DNA of 64,000 nt from Cymodocea nodosa (lineage: Eukaryota > Streptophyta > Magnoliopsida > Alismatales > Cymodoceaceae). The stretch covers positions 13,856,001-13,920,000 of the forward strand of contig CM072345.1 of NCBI GenBank assembly GCA_036874045.1. The letters run 5' to 3'. A program made the position numbers and the translations under genes. A model generated the notes under the pieces. It searched no databases. It worked only from the letters and a program-made list of their open reading frames with translations, and was not told the DNA's origin. Positions 39,901-53,475 of this stretch are shown here, one piece after another. Within the stretch, counting starts at the first letter, position 1; every line of letters begins with the position of its first letter.

Positions 39901-42900
39901 ATAACAATCATCGTAATATTAAAGAAAAAAAAATATACTTAAATAAAATTAAAAATATGTAAAAAAATTTCTTTTTTAATATTACAGTGTGAATATCTAA
40001 TAAAAAAAATATAACGAGTAAAAGAGGATAAAACGTAAACCAATGAATAGCATAAAAATATTATAATCAAATTCTAATAAGAGTTACACACAAAAATGAG
40101 GTATAAATCACATATTTAATCCTATTTAATTTCAAAAATGCTGTCACTACAGTCATAAGGTGACTAATGCAACCTATGCTCATGCCTACCTAAAAGGTCT
40201 ACTAGTTATATTCTAAACATAACAACAATAACAACACGTAAATAAAATCCAATAAGTTAATTTATATAAGTCTAAAAATAAAATAACAACAAAGCTAACA
40301 AGTAACAAGAAGACTTTAATCAAATTAACATAATAAAATAAAGAATACAATTCCGACATAATAAAAGTAAATCCTATAAATTATAATAATAGATTAGACT
40401 GTAACGTCAAATTTATTTATAAATTTTATTATTTAATTTAACGTCTAATTGTTATATATCGCCTGCACACTCAACTGCGACAGTGGACATTCGCCGCATA
40501 GCACGCGAGGAATCTGCTGACTGACTGTGTCATCTCCTTCTTCGCCAAAGCTCACAGAAATTATCGCTCTTCACCGAACTCCTTCCGTGCTCGCTGGACC
40601 GACCGAAGAATGACCGACTGCGACACCGATTCGAGGGAGAAGGCAGGCGGAAAACGGGGGCGTCGCACGTAAACCGGAGGTCGGGAAAAATAATCTTACT
40701 CATAACCAAGAAAAAAAATATAAGGGAGATTTTACCATAATGCCCCTGAAATATTACAGATTACACCCACTTTAAGGTCATACTATTTTGGTAAAATCAG
40801 ATAGAGTTGAATTATATGTCAATTTCTACGTATCAATTTTATGAACAGCATGTTAAAACTTTTTATACAAAGATCGATATGCTAAATGGTATGTCAGTTT
40901 TAAAAATAATTTGACATACCCATTTGCTAAATAATAAGTTGATTTTAGATTTTTTAAAATTCTAAAACAAGCATAAACGTCAAACAAGTAAAGTACCTTA
41001 GTTACTTTTTGTTTCTCCCATATTCTTAACCTTTTTATCTTTTCGTCACTCTTCTGAATGTCCAAACAAACCTCAACGTACTTAATTAGATTTTTCTTAA
41101 ACAAAAAGAAGAAGAAATCTCTTCTCACCTTCAAAGAGAAATAACTAAAAAATATCGTACGCATCTTTAAGAGGTAAATTAAGAAGGCAATTTGGTAACT
41201 GAAATATGTTAGAAATTGAACTAAAAACGTCAAATAAGAAAAAGAAAGAAAGACTAAATTAACAACTTTTTTGAAAATATCGATTTATTTTCATTTGCTA
41301 CGTTAAAATGATCGTTATTAAACAAACACCAATTCTTTAAATTTAAGATCTGTCTACTGAAAATTAATATCCAACTCCCATCTTTTAAGTTAGAATTCCC
41401 CTCTCTTCTACCGTATTACGAGTCTCAATTCTCTCGCGACGGAGAAACGATGAGTGGGAATTGGACTCCTATTTTCTCGTCCATCAATCAAAATGATAAT
41501 AATATTGTCGGCAATAGCAGACCGCTCATCTTTTCTACTTGCGTGCGAGGTATACTGGAGTTATAATTCCTTCACGTAAATATAAATAACTTAAAGAATG
41601 AAGCAGTTAATATGTTCCCCTTTATAAATAAATAAACCATCGAATAATTAATGCAGGTGACGTTTAAGTTACAAGCATAATATTCCATGTATTGTCATGA
41701 TGTAACCGTGATTCGATTTATTTATTCTGGAAATTGTTTTCCGTAGAAATATGCCTGTATCCTTTTTTATTATTTGATTTATTTTTGATAATTCCCAACA
41801 TATTCTCTCGATTGTACCTTACTATCTACATTATTTTGAAATTTTTTTTTTTATCTAAATACGTTTGAATTAGTTTAATTGTTGATATCGTTCAATATTA
41901 TTATTAACCAATAGTGAAATGATCAAAAATATGTGGTCTTCTTTTAGACACTGGTTGACGTAAAATAATTAAAATGTAAACATACAATCTAAAAAGCAAA
42001 TGGTTTAGATAATCGGAGTATTGCGATAAAATCAAGAATAATAATAATGACATGTTTTTTAAGGGGATCACGTTTTCCCTGCCGTCCACCACGCACGACG
42101 CGTCGCACTTCTAACTAAAGGCCTTTTTCCTTCTTCTAATTTTTAAGTACTCTGTTCGTTCAAGAATTCGAAATTGTATTTAAAGATGACGAGAGGAATT
42201 TTCACCGTAAGTAATCAAGTCAAACTAAAGAACCAAATGTTTACATCTTGGCATTAGAAATAATGATACTCGTAATTTTTATCAAAATTTGAATTTTAAT
42301 AAGCACCTGAAATACCATATCGTCAAAAACTTGATCACGTGAGTTAGCTCTGGCTACATTAGGCCATTTAAAGAAATTAGTATACTGTACGTACGCGTGG
42401 ATATATGATTTAAAAGATAAAAAGCAAAATATTACGAGATAACCATCGATTTGAGAACAAGATGGAAAATACTCCAAAAGAATTTGTCTGGATGATTGAC
42501 TCCAAAGGAGACGAAGGAGAAAGAGGGGATAAGAGAGGACGGTAGACTTAGGGAGAAGTCGAGGAAGAAGAAAATGTGAGAATGTTACATGCGAATAAAA
42601 TCTCAGTCACCTATAAACAATGCGTTGAATTTTTACAATCGGTGAAAGTGATGGTACGAGTAATTAAAGAATTAATCACACCGCCACTGGGACCATCAAA
42701 ATGGGTTATTCTGTTGCAACTTAAACCAACAGTTCATTTTATGTAACACACTAAGTTGTATCATGATGCAATGGGTTTTGCAGGGTGCTTCATCATCTCG
42801 GCCCAATCCATATACGATACTCACGCGACCCGACCCAACTTACCTTATCCGATTGAATCATGGACCGACGTCTGGAAGAATAGATACCGCGGCCCATTTA

Positions 42901-43690
42901 GAAGAAATCGGTTAAGTTACCGCGAACCCGTTTAAATCGTTACGGATCACTCTCTTAGGATCTGCTTGGGAATCCATGTATCATATCATCTTCTTTTTTT
43001 TTTTTAATCCTCCAAGAGTATCCGTATCATATCATCTTGATTATCACCTTTTATACGAATAGTCTACGTCCGCTGATTTAATACCATGTTTATTAAAAAA
43101 ATATAGAAAAATAAGAGAGAGAGAGAGAGAGAGAGACAGAAACAACTGACTATGATTACCCCGTTATTTTTTTATGATGATTGCATCTTTTCTTGAATTT
43201 GAACTTAAAGACTTCTTTTCTTGTAATTGAAAAGATGAAGAACTATAGTATCGTATTACGAACCTAAAGATTTATCTTGATGGTTGACGGTTCTTCCCTA
43301 GTCAGATGGGTTGTTTGTTCGTATTACTACACTTGTGATTTAAACATGAGATTTTCCAAAAAGTAAAAAACTATAGTAGAGTATTACAGAAAATATCTCT
43401 ATTGGACGACATAATAAATTTAGTTGTAGGTATATATCTTGTAATGTAAGATATATGACTAAATAATATTACATGATTACAATTCAACTAACTTTGAATA
43501 AATAACTACTCAGTTATCTTTCGATTGCAAACTTTCAATGTTATTATGTAGCAGGACAGGCACCTGTAGGTTAGCAGCTTAGGGACTACAGCTTCCCAGA
43601 TCTGATTTTATTATTACTACAAGCTTATTAGATTATCGCATGAAGGATGCCATGTCAGAAAATATTCTATCTGACCAGTTTTTCACTCAA
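36950..43690. other. Intergenic, mostly AT-rich, no gene recognised
   Basis: Contains a poly-A/T tract near 37229-37250 and a GC-rich island at 40460-40680. A minus-strand open frame at 39438-39166 (ending with VRRSHMWSVSIDDDKSRS) has no recognised family. (GA)n lies at about 43118-43136. GGCCCA/CCCGACCC words occur at 42780-42900. No gene could be supported. Confidence 0.45.
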
Positions 43691-43693
43691 ATC

Positions 43694-43780
43694 GGCCCAT
43701 TGTTACATACGAGAGACTTCTTCCAAGGCCCACTACAACAATCAGCCCAAGTTTAATCCAAATCAATTCGGTCGAGCCCA
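43694..43780 (-). promoter_or_regulatory. Cluster of four site II elements (TGGGCC/TGGGCT) upstream of NDUFA5
   Basis: GGCCCA at 43694-43699 and 43727-43732, and AGCCCA at 43744-43749 and 43775-43780; on the minus strand these read TGGGCC or TGGGCT. They lie about 160-245 bases before the NDUFA5 start codon. Site II elements are established as enriched in plant promoters of nuclear genes for respiratory-chain proteins and are bound by TCP factors. Binding here is inferred. Confidence 0.6.
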
Positions 43781-43938
43781 GTCTTTTCGGTTTTGCGTTG
43801 AAATCCTCACAAATTCGTGAATGGGTCCAACAACGCGAGCCACATCTTTCTCTCCTCCGTCCACGACGCCAAACGGAGCAAGGGAACGAGAAGGAGGGGG
43901 TAGGGAGAAGGAGTAAGGATCGATCTCGAGCCGCGAAG

Positions 43939-46263
43939 ATGTTCCTCCGCAGGCTGTTTCTGACGGGAGGCCGCAGCACGGGGATGCTGATGGCCAGGAT
44001 GAAGGAGACGACCGGCATCGTGGGGCTCGACGTTGTCCCTAACGCCAGGGAAGTACTCATCTCGCTCTACACCAAGACACTCAAGGAGATCCAGGTCGTT
44101 CCCGAAGACGAGGGATACCGCAAGGCCGTCGAGAGCTTCACTAGACACCGGCTCCAGGTCTGCCGGGAGGAGGAAGACTGGGAGCAGATCGAGAAGAGAA
44201 TTGGATGCGGCCAGGTCGAAGAGCTCATCGAGGAGGCGCAGGACGAGCTCAAGCTCATCGCCAAGATGATAGGTAAGTAAGCGGAAAGCCGAAAAGGTTA
44301 TATTTTTTGGTTTGTATTTTTTTCCCGTTCTTTTGGTATTCGGTGGATTTGTGAGGGGTTGGGGATTGTCGGCATTGCTGCCGGCCTGGATTTGGATAGT
44401 GGCTTCCTTGCAAATCTGGTAAATTTTTCTGAAAAAAATGAAAAGTTTCGACTTACGGGATTTGGTTGTTGTTCTATTCAAATTCGGGTTTTGAACATTA
44501 CTGGAACTTGAATTTGACTTGGTTCACATAGTCTGGTGGATGGTACGAATAGCTTCTATGATGAAAGTGGTTTTGTAGCTTAGGCTGTGATGTTTCCAAG
44601 GTCCTAAATTTCTAGCGGTAATGATTCTCCAATGATTACCATTAACTATACTTTGAATATTAGTTAGAATAGGAGAATAAAATTGTAGTGTACTGAGAAC
44701 GACATCCCTGATTTTTGTGATGAGTTCTATCAACCACTTATATGCCAAAATTTTCCTGGTTACCAATAATTGGAGACTTTTGTCATTCTATTCTTCTTGA
44801 ACATTTTTGCATTTTTTTTTTAAAATTTCAGTATAATGTGATTCCAGTGTAATGCAAACATGGAAGGATAAACTATACATCTGGCTTCTTTACATGAATT
44901 TTGTAGACTATAAGCTATTTCACACAAATTTTCTTGCCTATAAGCTAATAAACATATGGTATTTGTTATGGTAGCCGTCTTTAGTAGAGGACATCGGTTT
45001 TGTTTTTCTAACTAGTTTTGAAGGCTTATCCTAGGATCTGCTTGAGAGCAACTTTACATTTAGGCTGTAGCTGATCCCAATAGAAAGTAGTGTTTGCATT
45101 TGTCATCTGATGCCATTCAAAGCACCGGTATGTTTGTCCTTCGAATTTGCACTTGATTGATGACAAGCCCAGCCAATTGGTTTCCTCATAGCCCAATGAA
45201 ATTATTGGACGTGCAGAATAAAAGTTCTGCAATACTTGAGCCTCTTATTGATAAAATATCATATTAATTTACGCAATATCTAGGCAACATCCATCTTTCT
45301 CCTAAATTCTCTTCAAATTTGTGTAGTAATTTTTACATATATTAGCTCTGTCTTTAGTAAAAGAACAAAATAACAAGTTATGTCCATCTACATGCTTCTC
45401 AGATCAGAGTTTCTGCATAATTCTAATAGAATACTCTCATAGGTATCTACACTATAATGCCATGATTTAAGGTACAACATTACAAGGAAACTTAGTCAAA
45501 GTAGATCTTGCCGTTGGTATTCTCTCTATTATGATGGAAGGAGGCTTGGGTTTGGCAAAAAAAACCATGACAGGAAATTTATCTCTGTTATTGCTTGACT
45601 TAGAATACTGCTGGCTTCTCAGATCAGAGTTTCTGAGCGATGTTCAATAGAATAATCATACAGATACCTACCGTAATTCCATGATACCTATCAAGTTTCT
45701 AATTATAACTAGAAATCGTGTTTTGTAATTCACGTTAGCTTGTAGCATATGTATTTTCATCTCCAATCACAGCATAAATATCACAGATCGTTAATCATGT
45801 TCCATAAAATCTTCCATTGTTTTCTGCTTGAGAGGTACGTACCCTCTTGATATAGCTTTAGTACTCTAGAGTCATTATTGACAACACCGTTCAAGATTCC
45901 TAATGGCCTTTTTTTGAGAATTTATCAGGCTAATAAGTGCGTTGTTTTTCCAATATGCCACTAGCTGTGGAGTAAACATTTATCACACACATGCTGCTTT
46001 AGAGCTTCTATTCTTGCACTTAATTGGCTGAACTGTGCTTCTCCTACTAGTTTTTGTACTTTCTCATTGCAGAATGGGATCCCTGGGGTGTTCCTGATGA
46101 CTATGAGTGCGAAGTGATTGAAAATGATGCTCCTGTTCCGAAGCACATCCCTCTTCATCGTGCAGGTCCACTGCCAGAAGAGTTTTACAAGACGCTTGAA
46201 GCTGTTACTTCAAAACCAACTCCAAAGGATGAAGCTTCCGTTCCTCCTGAGGCCAAGGCTTAA
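43939..46263 (+). CDS. NDUFA5: NADH dehydrogenase (complex I) subunit NDUFA5/B13
   Basis: Accessory subunit of mitochondrial complex I, part of the matrix-arm region in the inner membrane; it has no catalytic centre of its own. Two exons, 43939-44272 and 46073-46263, with GTAAGT donor, GCAG acceptor and phase 1, give 174 residues, close to the roughly 170 of plant homologues. Conserved blocks are ETTGIVGLDVVPNAREVL, LYTKTLKEIQVVPEDEGYRK, EDWEQIEKRIGCGQVEELI, then across the junction WDPWGVPDDYECEVIENDAP and PLPEEFYKTL. The start is chosen because MFLRRLF fits the family's short N-terminus; the same frame is open upstream, but in the probable leader. A 1.8-kb intron separates the two exons. 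The upstream site II cluster fits the expected regulation. Confidence 0.97.
45394..45686 (+). repeat. Direct repeat pair in the NDUFA5 intron
   Basis: About 75-base segments at 45394-45468 and 45612-45686 share GCTTCTCAGATCAGAGTTTC followed by TG, AATAGAATA, CATA.GTA/TCTAC and CCATGAT. They are roughly 218 bases apart and about 75-80 percent alike by eye. They probably come from an old local duplication. Confidence 0.6.
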
Positions 46264-48491
46264 TCAGGGAAGGACTCAGCTCCGTCACTACCTGAGCACA
46301 ATCAATGAATTTCCACCAGTTTGTTTAGGAATTCAAGTTCCTTTTTTTCTGAGAGTGATTTAACATGAAGACCCAAGCGCAAAGCTACTCCAATAATGTT
46401 AAGTATACTCCTTTTTTGCTCTTTTCGTCTGTTGAAGGAATATGCTTCTTTTGCAACTTGCTGGAGGCTTTGAAGGTTTCACGGTAAATTTGCTCTGATC
46501 TTGCACTCTCGTAGTGTGTTCTTATATTGAAAAGTGAAGTGGTAGGTGAACTTTAAAAAGGGCCTCTGTTTTTGAAACTCCAAAAAGGGTCTAGTTTATG
46601 ATCCATTTAACACCCTTCGGACATCAAGTGTCCACGTTTGCAGCACCGAAAGATGTGTTAAAGGAATATGAACAACCATTGTTTCTATTTGACGTTAACC
46701 ATCAAGTGTTTAGCACATCTTGCGACCACTATCTACATATTTCCTTGTTTCCTATTGGTAGTCTCCAGCTCAGTTAGGGCTTTTCAATATGTGGATGACT
46801 TATCCATGACTGAAAATGATTCATGGAGATACATTGTCTATGTGTTCATCCATCTACGTCTATCCTCAACATATTAGAAGCTTGAGGCGCAAAGGGGAAG
46901 TTGGTGTTTCTACACTGATGGTTTTGTCACCATCTTTTTGGTAAGATATTATGGTTGGTTTCAAATAAGGAGATTATGATTAGAATTGTTGTTGTTGTTT
47001 TTAGTAAGTTTTTAAACTATCATTTATTTCTATTTCCTAGTGTTAATACGGTGTCATTGTGTATTGTTGAACTAATTGGCCCTTAGTTTCATGGTAAATG
47101 TCATTTGTGTGTTTCGTTGTAATTTAGGTGTCACATGGGATGCTTATTATTTCCTATCTTTTTTTGCCATTTACCTTTCACTAGGGTGTCTCCAAGCTAT
47201 CATTTTTTAAGTGACGTCATTATAAATCTCCAATCAATTTTCATTAGGTAAATGTCAGGTGTTTGGTAAATGCCAAATAGGGTGTCATTTAGGTGTCACT
47301 CGAGTGTGAAATAGTTTCATTGTTGTATCATTACTCATTTATGTTGTGGGTGTTTTTTTTTTTTTTTTTGCAAAGCATAGGATTTATGTTGTGGGTGTCA
47401 TTAATGTATTTATTTTCTTGTATATCAAGTTTTGAAGTCAGAATTTGTTCTTTTTTGTATATGGCATTTGTAGAAAGAGATTTTTTAAAAAGGAACATTA
47501 TAAAAAGTCACCTATTTAATAAAATTATTGATAGTTTCACGAACAATTATGTAATTGAGTGAAATATAGTTGACGAAATTCAACGAAATGATTATCATGG
47601 AACAATCTCAACGCATGCAATATTGTCGTTATATTTCCATGGATTTTTCATAATTTTAACGTAATTCATGTCTTTTTATTTGAAATTTATTTTTTCATTT
47701 GTTGGTCTTTAATTGAGTTAGCTACCTTCCATAATGTTCTAGCTCCAACTATGATTTCACTTAAATCTATCCCCTGGCCATCCTTTTCTTTGACCATTTG
47801 GTAATTGTTGTTTTCATGGTGAGGAGAGGTAGGTACTTACGTAGTTATGATTTGATGGACGTAAGCGAAAGCAACCAATGCAAACTTGCTAACAACTGTC
47901 AATCATTGCTTTAAAAGCAATATGCATAATATTAATTTACCATCCATCGTTCAAATCCAAAACTTACTATTCACCCATAGAATTATTGTACGTAGTTGTT
48001 GTTGGGCACTCATGTCAAGAAATGTTCCAGAACGTGCAAAAATATTTTTCATTACTAAGATATTAATTCGTTAAACTTAAAAGTACGCATGTATTTCTGC
48101 GATTTTTGGACTAAATTAATATGAGTTATTCTCGGCTTAATGTATGGTATGCCTACATGGCCGTATAGTTTAATTTCCCAATTAAGTCGATCAAACGACG
48201 ACTTCAAATTGAATCCCACGTAATAAATCAGAGGTCATGTCATCCTCCACTTCTTTCCACAGTTCGCCGGACTTACACACATATATATATATATCAACAG
48301 CTGGAATTAATGACATATGTATACAATGTTCGTTCCTCAGCTGCTGCACGGCAACAACACACTCAACAACTTCACCAAATTTGTAGAAGTCAAGTTGCTT
48401 CCAGTGCATGAAAGATGAAACCATACTCGATCGGCAACCCATCTCCTGATCATGTACGTACATGTACGCTTATTAATGTTGCCGCGTGCCT

Positions 48492-48496
<5 letters not shown>

Positions 48497-48550
<54 letters not shown>
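48497..48550. repeat. (AT)27 microsatellite
   Basis: Fifty-four uninterrupted bases of alternating A and T, preceded by CAACA and followed by GTATAGC. Probably length-variable between individuals. Confidence 0.97.
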
Positions 48551-48554
<4 letters not shown>

Positions 48555-49671
48555 AGCTCACGGAAATGGGGAACTAATTAACCACTTGTCGTCTCCAAAA
48601 GGGAAGGAAGAAGGTAAGCATTCAAAATCCTGCTCCATCTTCTGTACGCAGGGTTAAGTTAATTAAGATCATGTACATATATATGTATGCAATTAACCAC
48701 ACTTGCTTTAGATATATATATTAACCAAGAAGAATAGGGCCAACTGCACTACCGCCTCCATTGACTTTACTCGATCGATCTCTTTCTTCAAATGGAAATT
48801 AATTGGACGATATATATATGTATTGCATGTGGACGGCAAGAAAAAGATAGAAGTGGGCGCAAACATGCATGGTGGTGTTTTCTCGTCCGATCCAGATTGG
48901 TAATATATGACATATGAATGAAAGTTAACTAACGTACGTTTTCAAAAGTGTTGAACATTTTTTAGTTTCAATTGCTGCTTTTTTAAGTGGACGTATATAT
49001 ATATAGATGAGCTCATAATGCATAAAGATAACACGTGCGTTTAATAATGTCTATTGAAAAAAAAAAGCAACCATATATCATGTAACGATCCTAACTTGCC
49101 TTCATGCATGCTTTGAAGCTTAACTATATATCATGTAGTAAGCTGAGCGTTGAACTAATAAGAGTTCTCAAAATTAGCCGTGTTCTACCAAAAAGGAATT
49201 CTATTTTTTAGTCTACTTTTATGGTACTACAAACGCAGCTTACAATTGATCATACGTTTCATATTATTTAAGATCTTGAGTAAGAATTCGAGCAAAAATA
49301 CTGTTTGTTATTATTATCGAAAGATAGACATTATTAATCTGTAACAGCACTTTAAGGTAAATTAGCCACTAATGATTAAGTTTAACGCATAAAAACCGTT
49401 AGAATTGAAGTTAAAAATACCCCTTAAAAACCATTATATTTTTCAAACACCTTTAAGAGCGTTGTTCTTTTCATGCGAAGTTAAAAATATAAACTTTAGA
49501 TTAAAACATATGGTTTCAAAACTTTCTCACATCCAAGAGCCTCCTAATCTTTTCACACACACACACATATATAATTTCATATAATGGGTGATTTTAACTT
49601 ATCTTTGTTTCTTTTTCTGAAAAGAAAAAACTGCGTGATGGTTACCTTATTTGACCACCTTCCCAGTTCCT

Positions 49672-49678
49672 ACCAACC
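49672..49678 (+). promoter_or_regulatory. AC-II-like element (ACCAACC) upstream of CYP84A
   Basis: ACCAACC is the AC-II box recognised by lignin-pathway MYB factors. It lies about 1.27 kb before the CYP84A start; a W-box-like TTGACC is at 49651-49656. A single 7-base motif can occur by chance. Confidence 0.3.
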
Positions 49679-50943
49679 AAGTAGGTTGCATTGAAAAATG
49701 TTTTTGGTTGTGGACCAAAACAAGGAAGCCGCTACTTTCTTGCATTAGTGGAATACATGAAAGCAACCATTTCTGTTTGTTTCCATTGTTTGGGGCCAAG
49801 ATGTAAGAGAGTTGAGATAGAAATTAATGATCAGGTCAATCCAGAATTTTACTTGCCGCCTTGAGATATATGGTAGGTGACACTCTAATTAAGCTATAAT
49901 CTATTTCTTCCAACATTCACCCTTAATCTGAGCCAACTAGATTTATAACAAAGCGTTACCGTCAAATATACCAACTTTTAAAGTTAAATTTATTCCCTTT
50001 TAGATCGTCTAATTTTTTTTTGTTGAACTAACTAACTTATACCAACAAATTGATGTAAGTATGTCTAATTAATTCATGCGGTTTCACTAAAAAACGGTAA
50101 AGATAATAACGTTCTATATAGATAAATATCTAGCAAATTAATAAAGCATTTCTAATCATATATGGTATATTTAATCCTTAAAATACGCTACACTTAACGT
50201 ATCTAGAATATTGGTTGATATTTCTGAATATAGGGTTAATCTGTGAAGTTAGAGATTTTTTGTAATCTCCCTGTATGTGTAATGTAAAACTATGTGAAAC
50301 TAATGCAGAGGTAACAGGTATAGCCTGTGTGTATAATGCGTATCTTCACCTGTTAAAAATGAATTAATGAGTAACGGGCTATACTAATCCATTTGTAACA
50401 ATACACACACTCAGTCTCACTCACTGTTGATCGCCCATTCACTCTCCAGTACTGTAGACGCTCAGAAATTGCATCCACAAAAACTATTGCTAAAAAAGAA
50501 AAAGTTGATTCAGTTTCTTCCCATGTACGATAACTTGTCGGAGTTTTTGTTGGGTAAGCTCGTTTGGTATGACAATGATCAATTTATTGATCGATGATTA
50601 ATAAAATGAAATATCAAACAAGTAGTACTCTAATAAATCGCTCCTCACTTTGGACAAACAACCATGTCTATGAATTAATTATATAAAAGATATCATCGAC
50701 CTTAGCTTCCCCAGGGATCTTCTCCAAGAGGAACCCAGCACCGACCGATCATTGATATCTCAACCTCTTCTTCTTCCTCCCTCGGCTTCACCCCCCCCCT
50801 CCCTTGGTCCGCCTCCTCTTTCCAAGCACCGGCAAGAGGGAGTCGATTGAGAGAAGGAAGACCTGCGAGGCGTCGTGTACATCAGTTAATTAAGGAGGAG
50901 CGTAATCAGTATCGGTCATCTACTACTGCTGCTGCATTAGCAT

Positions 50944-53475
50944 ATGGCTGCAGCTTCGGTGGTGGAGGACTTCACGGAGCCCAAGCAATTTTTCCTTCTC
51001 TTCTTTGTTCCTTTGATGCTTCTCGCGGGCCTCGCGGTCCGGCGGAGGCGGAGGCGGAGGCTCCCTCTGCCGCCAGGGCCACGTGGCTATCCCATCCTCG
51101 GGAACTTGCTTATGATGAACCAGCTCACCCACCGTGGCCTTGCCAAGCTAGCCGAGCGTTACGGCGGCCTCCTCCATCTCCGGCTGGGTCTACTCAACGT
51201 GTTCGCCGTGTCCACCCCCGACGTCGCCCAGCAAATACTTCAGGTAATTAACTAATCATGCATCATCGCTACGGCTACCCGATTCTTCACGTACTTCGGC
51301 TTGTATCGCAAAGAAGTTATAATTATACATGAGATCAATTAATTCAGTTACCAACGTGTAGGTTCAAGATCAGGCGTTCTCGAATCGGCCGGCCGGAATC
51401 GCCATCCGCTACCTGACATATAACCGGTCCGACATGGCTTTCGCTCACTACGGGCCGTTCTGGCGCCAGATGCGCAAGCTCTGCGTCATGCGGCTCTTCA
51501 GCCGCCGTCGGTCGGAGTCCTGGGCCTCGGTCCGGGACGAGGTCGACGCGTTGGTCCGGTCGGTTGCCACCAACGGATGCCGTCCGGTGAACGTGGGGGA
51601 CCTCGTCTTCAAACTCACCATGAACATCATCTTCCGCGCGGCCTTCGGGGCGACGCCCGTCTCCAACCGGGCCAAGTTCATCTCCATCCTTCAGGAGTTC
51701 TCCAAGCTCTTCGGAGCTTTCAACCTCGGCGACTTCTTCCCGTTGCTGGAGAGGATGGACCCTCAGGGCATGAGCGGTAGGCTGAAGAGGGCTAGAGGCT
51801 CTCTGGATCGGTTCATCGACGACATCATCGAGGAGCACCTGGCCAACCCCAAGCCCAGGGATGCGGGGGAGACGGACATGGTGGACGACATGCTGGTGTT
51901 TCTCGACGGTGGCGGTACCCGGAAGGAAATGGGTGGTAATTCCGACGAACTCCGGGCCACGTTGAAGCTGACAAGGGACAACATCAAGGCCATAATCATG
52001 GTGCGTGCTTATCTCTTTTCTGTCTAATTAATTCCTACTTGTTAATTAGTTACGATTAATTACATACCAAGTCAGCCATTTTGAATCGGCGCCCGGTTGC
52101 CTGCTCGGTGGTAGCCTTGCTTGTGTAACCAATGAATCGGCTTTAATTAAATAAAAACCATGTATGTTCACTATCATCTATCTAACTCATTAATATATCT
52201 GCAGACGCACGCATAATTAACCAAAAGAACCTTACAAGTGACGAAAGTAGTGGTAGTATGGCAGTCAGTAGTCACGTCACAGCTGCATGAAGGCACCAGG
52301 CGTTGGCGGAGCCACGTAATTATGTCGTCAAGGCGGGTCATATATACGACCCTCCCAAAATTTAAAAAAAAAAAATGTGAACACACAATAGCCTTTTCGA
52401 TGTGTGGAGAACAGCGAGGACTCTTGCCTTTTCTTCCACAAACTAAATCTAAATTTGCCAAGCAAGTAAAGTCGCATATATGGTTCCGTGTATGTCTTGA
52501 CTTTTGTTTAAACATCAGGTGATTAGACCTGTCCCAGAAAAATCGAACGCACTTCACCTAATCCCACGAACAAACCACAGGCCATGCAAAATCGGCCTGA
52601 CGTGGTGAGCAGTACAGATTTAATTTGATTTCTACAAAATCAATAATAAATTGACAGCGAAATAAGATTATTTACACTACTGCTGCTGCTGCTGCTGTAG
52701 TCTATAGTCCAGGTCTTTCGTTTTTGTTTTATAATTAGCGATCATTTTCATATTTATCTTTTTATAATCTCTATATACCATAAGTGTTTTATTTAATTAC
52801 ATATATAACATAATTCGTGTCAATTAATTCGAATCGCAGGACGTGATGTTTGGAGGGACGGAGACCGTGGCGTCCGCGATCGAGTGGGCAATGGCGGAGC
52901 TGATGAAGAGCCCGGAGGAGTTGAAGAAGGTGCAGGAGGAGCTCGCCGACGTCGTCGGACTTGACCGCAAGCTCCAGGAATCCGACCTCGACAAGCTGCC
53001 TTACCTGAGGTGCTGCATCAAGGAAACGCTCCGCCTCCACCCGCCCATCCCCGTCCTCCTACACGAGACCGCCGAGGACTGCGAGGTGAGCGGCTACTCC
53101 GTCCCCGCCAAGTCCCGCGTCATGATCAACGTCTGGGCCATCGGGCGCGACAAGACAGCGTGGAAGGACAAGGACGCCGACGCGTACCGTCCGTGGAGGT
53201 TCATGACGGAGCAGGCTTCCCGCGTCGACTTCCGAGGTGGGTGTTTCGAGTACATTCCGTTTGGGTCCGGGAGGAGGTCGTGCCCCGGCATGCAGCTGGG
53301 GCTCTACGCCTTGGAAACGGCCGTGTCCCATCTGCTGCACTGCTTCACGTGGGAGCTGCCGGACGGCATGAAGGCAAGCGAGCTTGACATGCAGGATGTG
53401 TTCGGCCTCACGGCGCCCAAGGCCGAGAAGCTGGTCGCCGTGCCAACCCCAAGGCTCAACTGTGCAATCGTCTGA
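50944..53475 (+). CDS. CYP84A (F5H): Cytochrome P450 CYP84A, ferulate/coniferaldehyde 5-hydroxylase
   Basis: Endoplasmic-reticulum P450 that 5-hydroxylates coniferaldehyde and coniferyl alcohol (and ferulate), committing the monolignol pathway to syringyl lignin and sinapate esters. Three exons, 50944-51243, 51362-52000 and 52840-53475, all phase 0, give 524 residues (family about 520). Visible parts: an N-terminal membrane anchor (FFLLFFVPLMLLAGLAV), a basic stretch, a Pro hinge LPLPPGPRGYPILGN, THRGLAKLAERYGGL, and AHYGPFWRQMRKLCVM. Then LTRDNIKAIIM/DVMFGGTETVAS (I-helix oxygen-binding Thr), KETLRLHPPIP (ExxR), the YRPWRF region, and heme loop FGSGRRSCPG. The tail LDMQDVFGLTAPKA is typical of CYP84A. 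All key residues are intact. The start is the Met just before the anchor. Confidence 0.97.

Larger units (their letters stand above)
46264..50943. other. NDUFA5 3' flank, intergenic DNA and CYP84A upstream region
   Basis: No gene recognised. The first few hundred bases are the probable NDUFA5 3' UTR. A long (AT)n lies at 48497-48550, and many ATATAT and GATCGATC words occur at 48200-49100. Short open frames at 47293-47562 and elsewhere show no family. The last ~300 bases, pyrimidine-rich at about 50750-50820, look like the P450 leader. Confidence 0.5.

Noticed and set aside
43807..44481. 224-codon minus-strand frame
   Set aside because: Antisense to the NDUFA5 first exon, which matches its family residue by residue.
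50847..51251. 134-codon plus-strand frame overlapping the CYP84A start
   Set aside because: It begins at TTG, not ATG, and is a shifted frame of the P450 exon.
51344..51838. 164-codon minus-strand frame within CYP84A
   Set aside because: Antisense shadow of the P450 second exon, which has intact family motifs.
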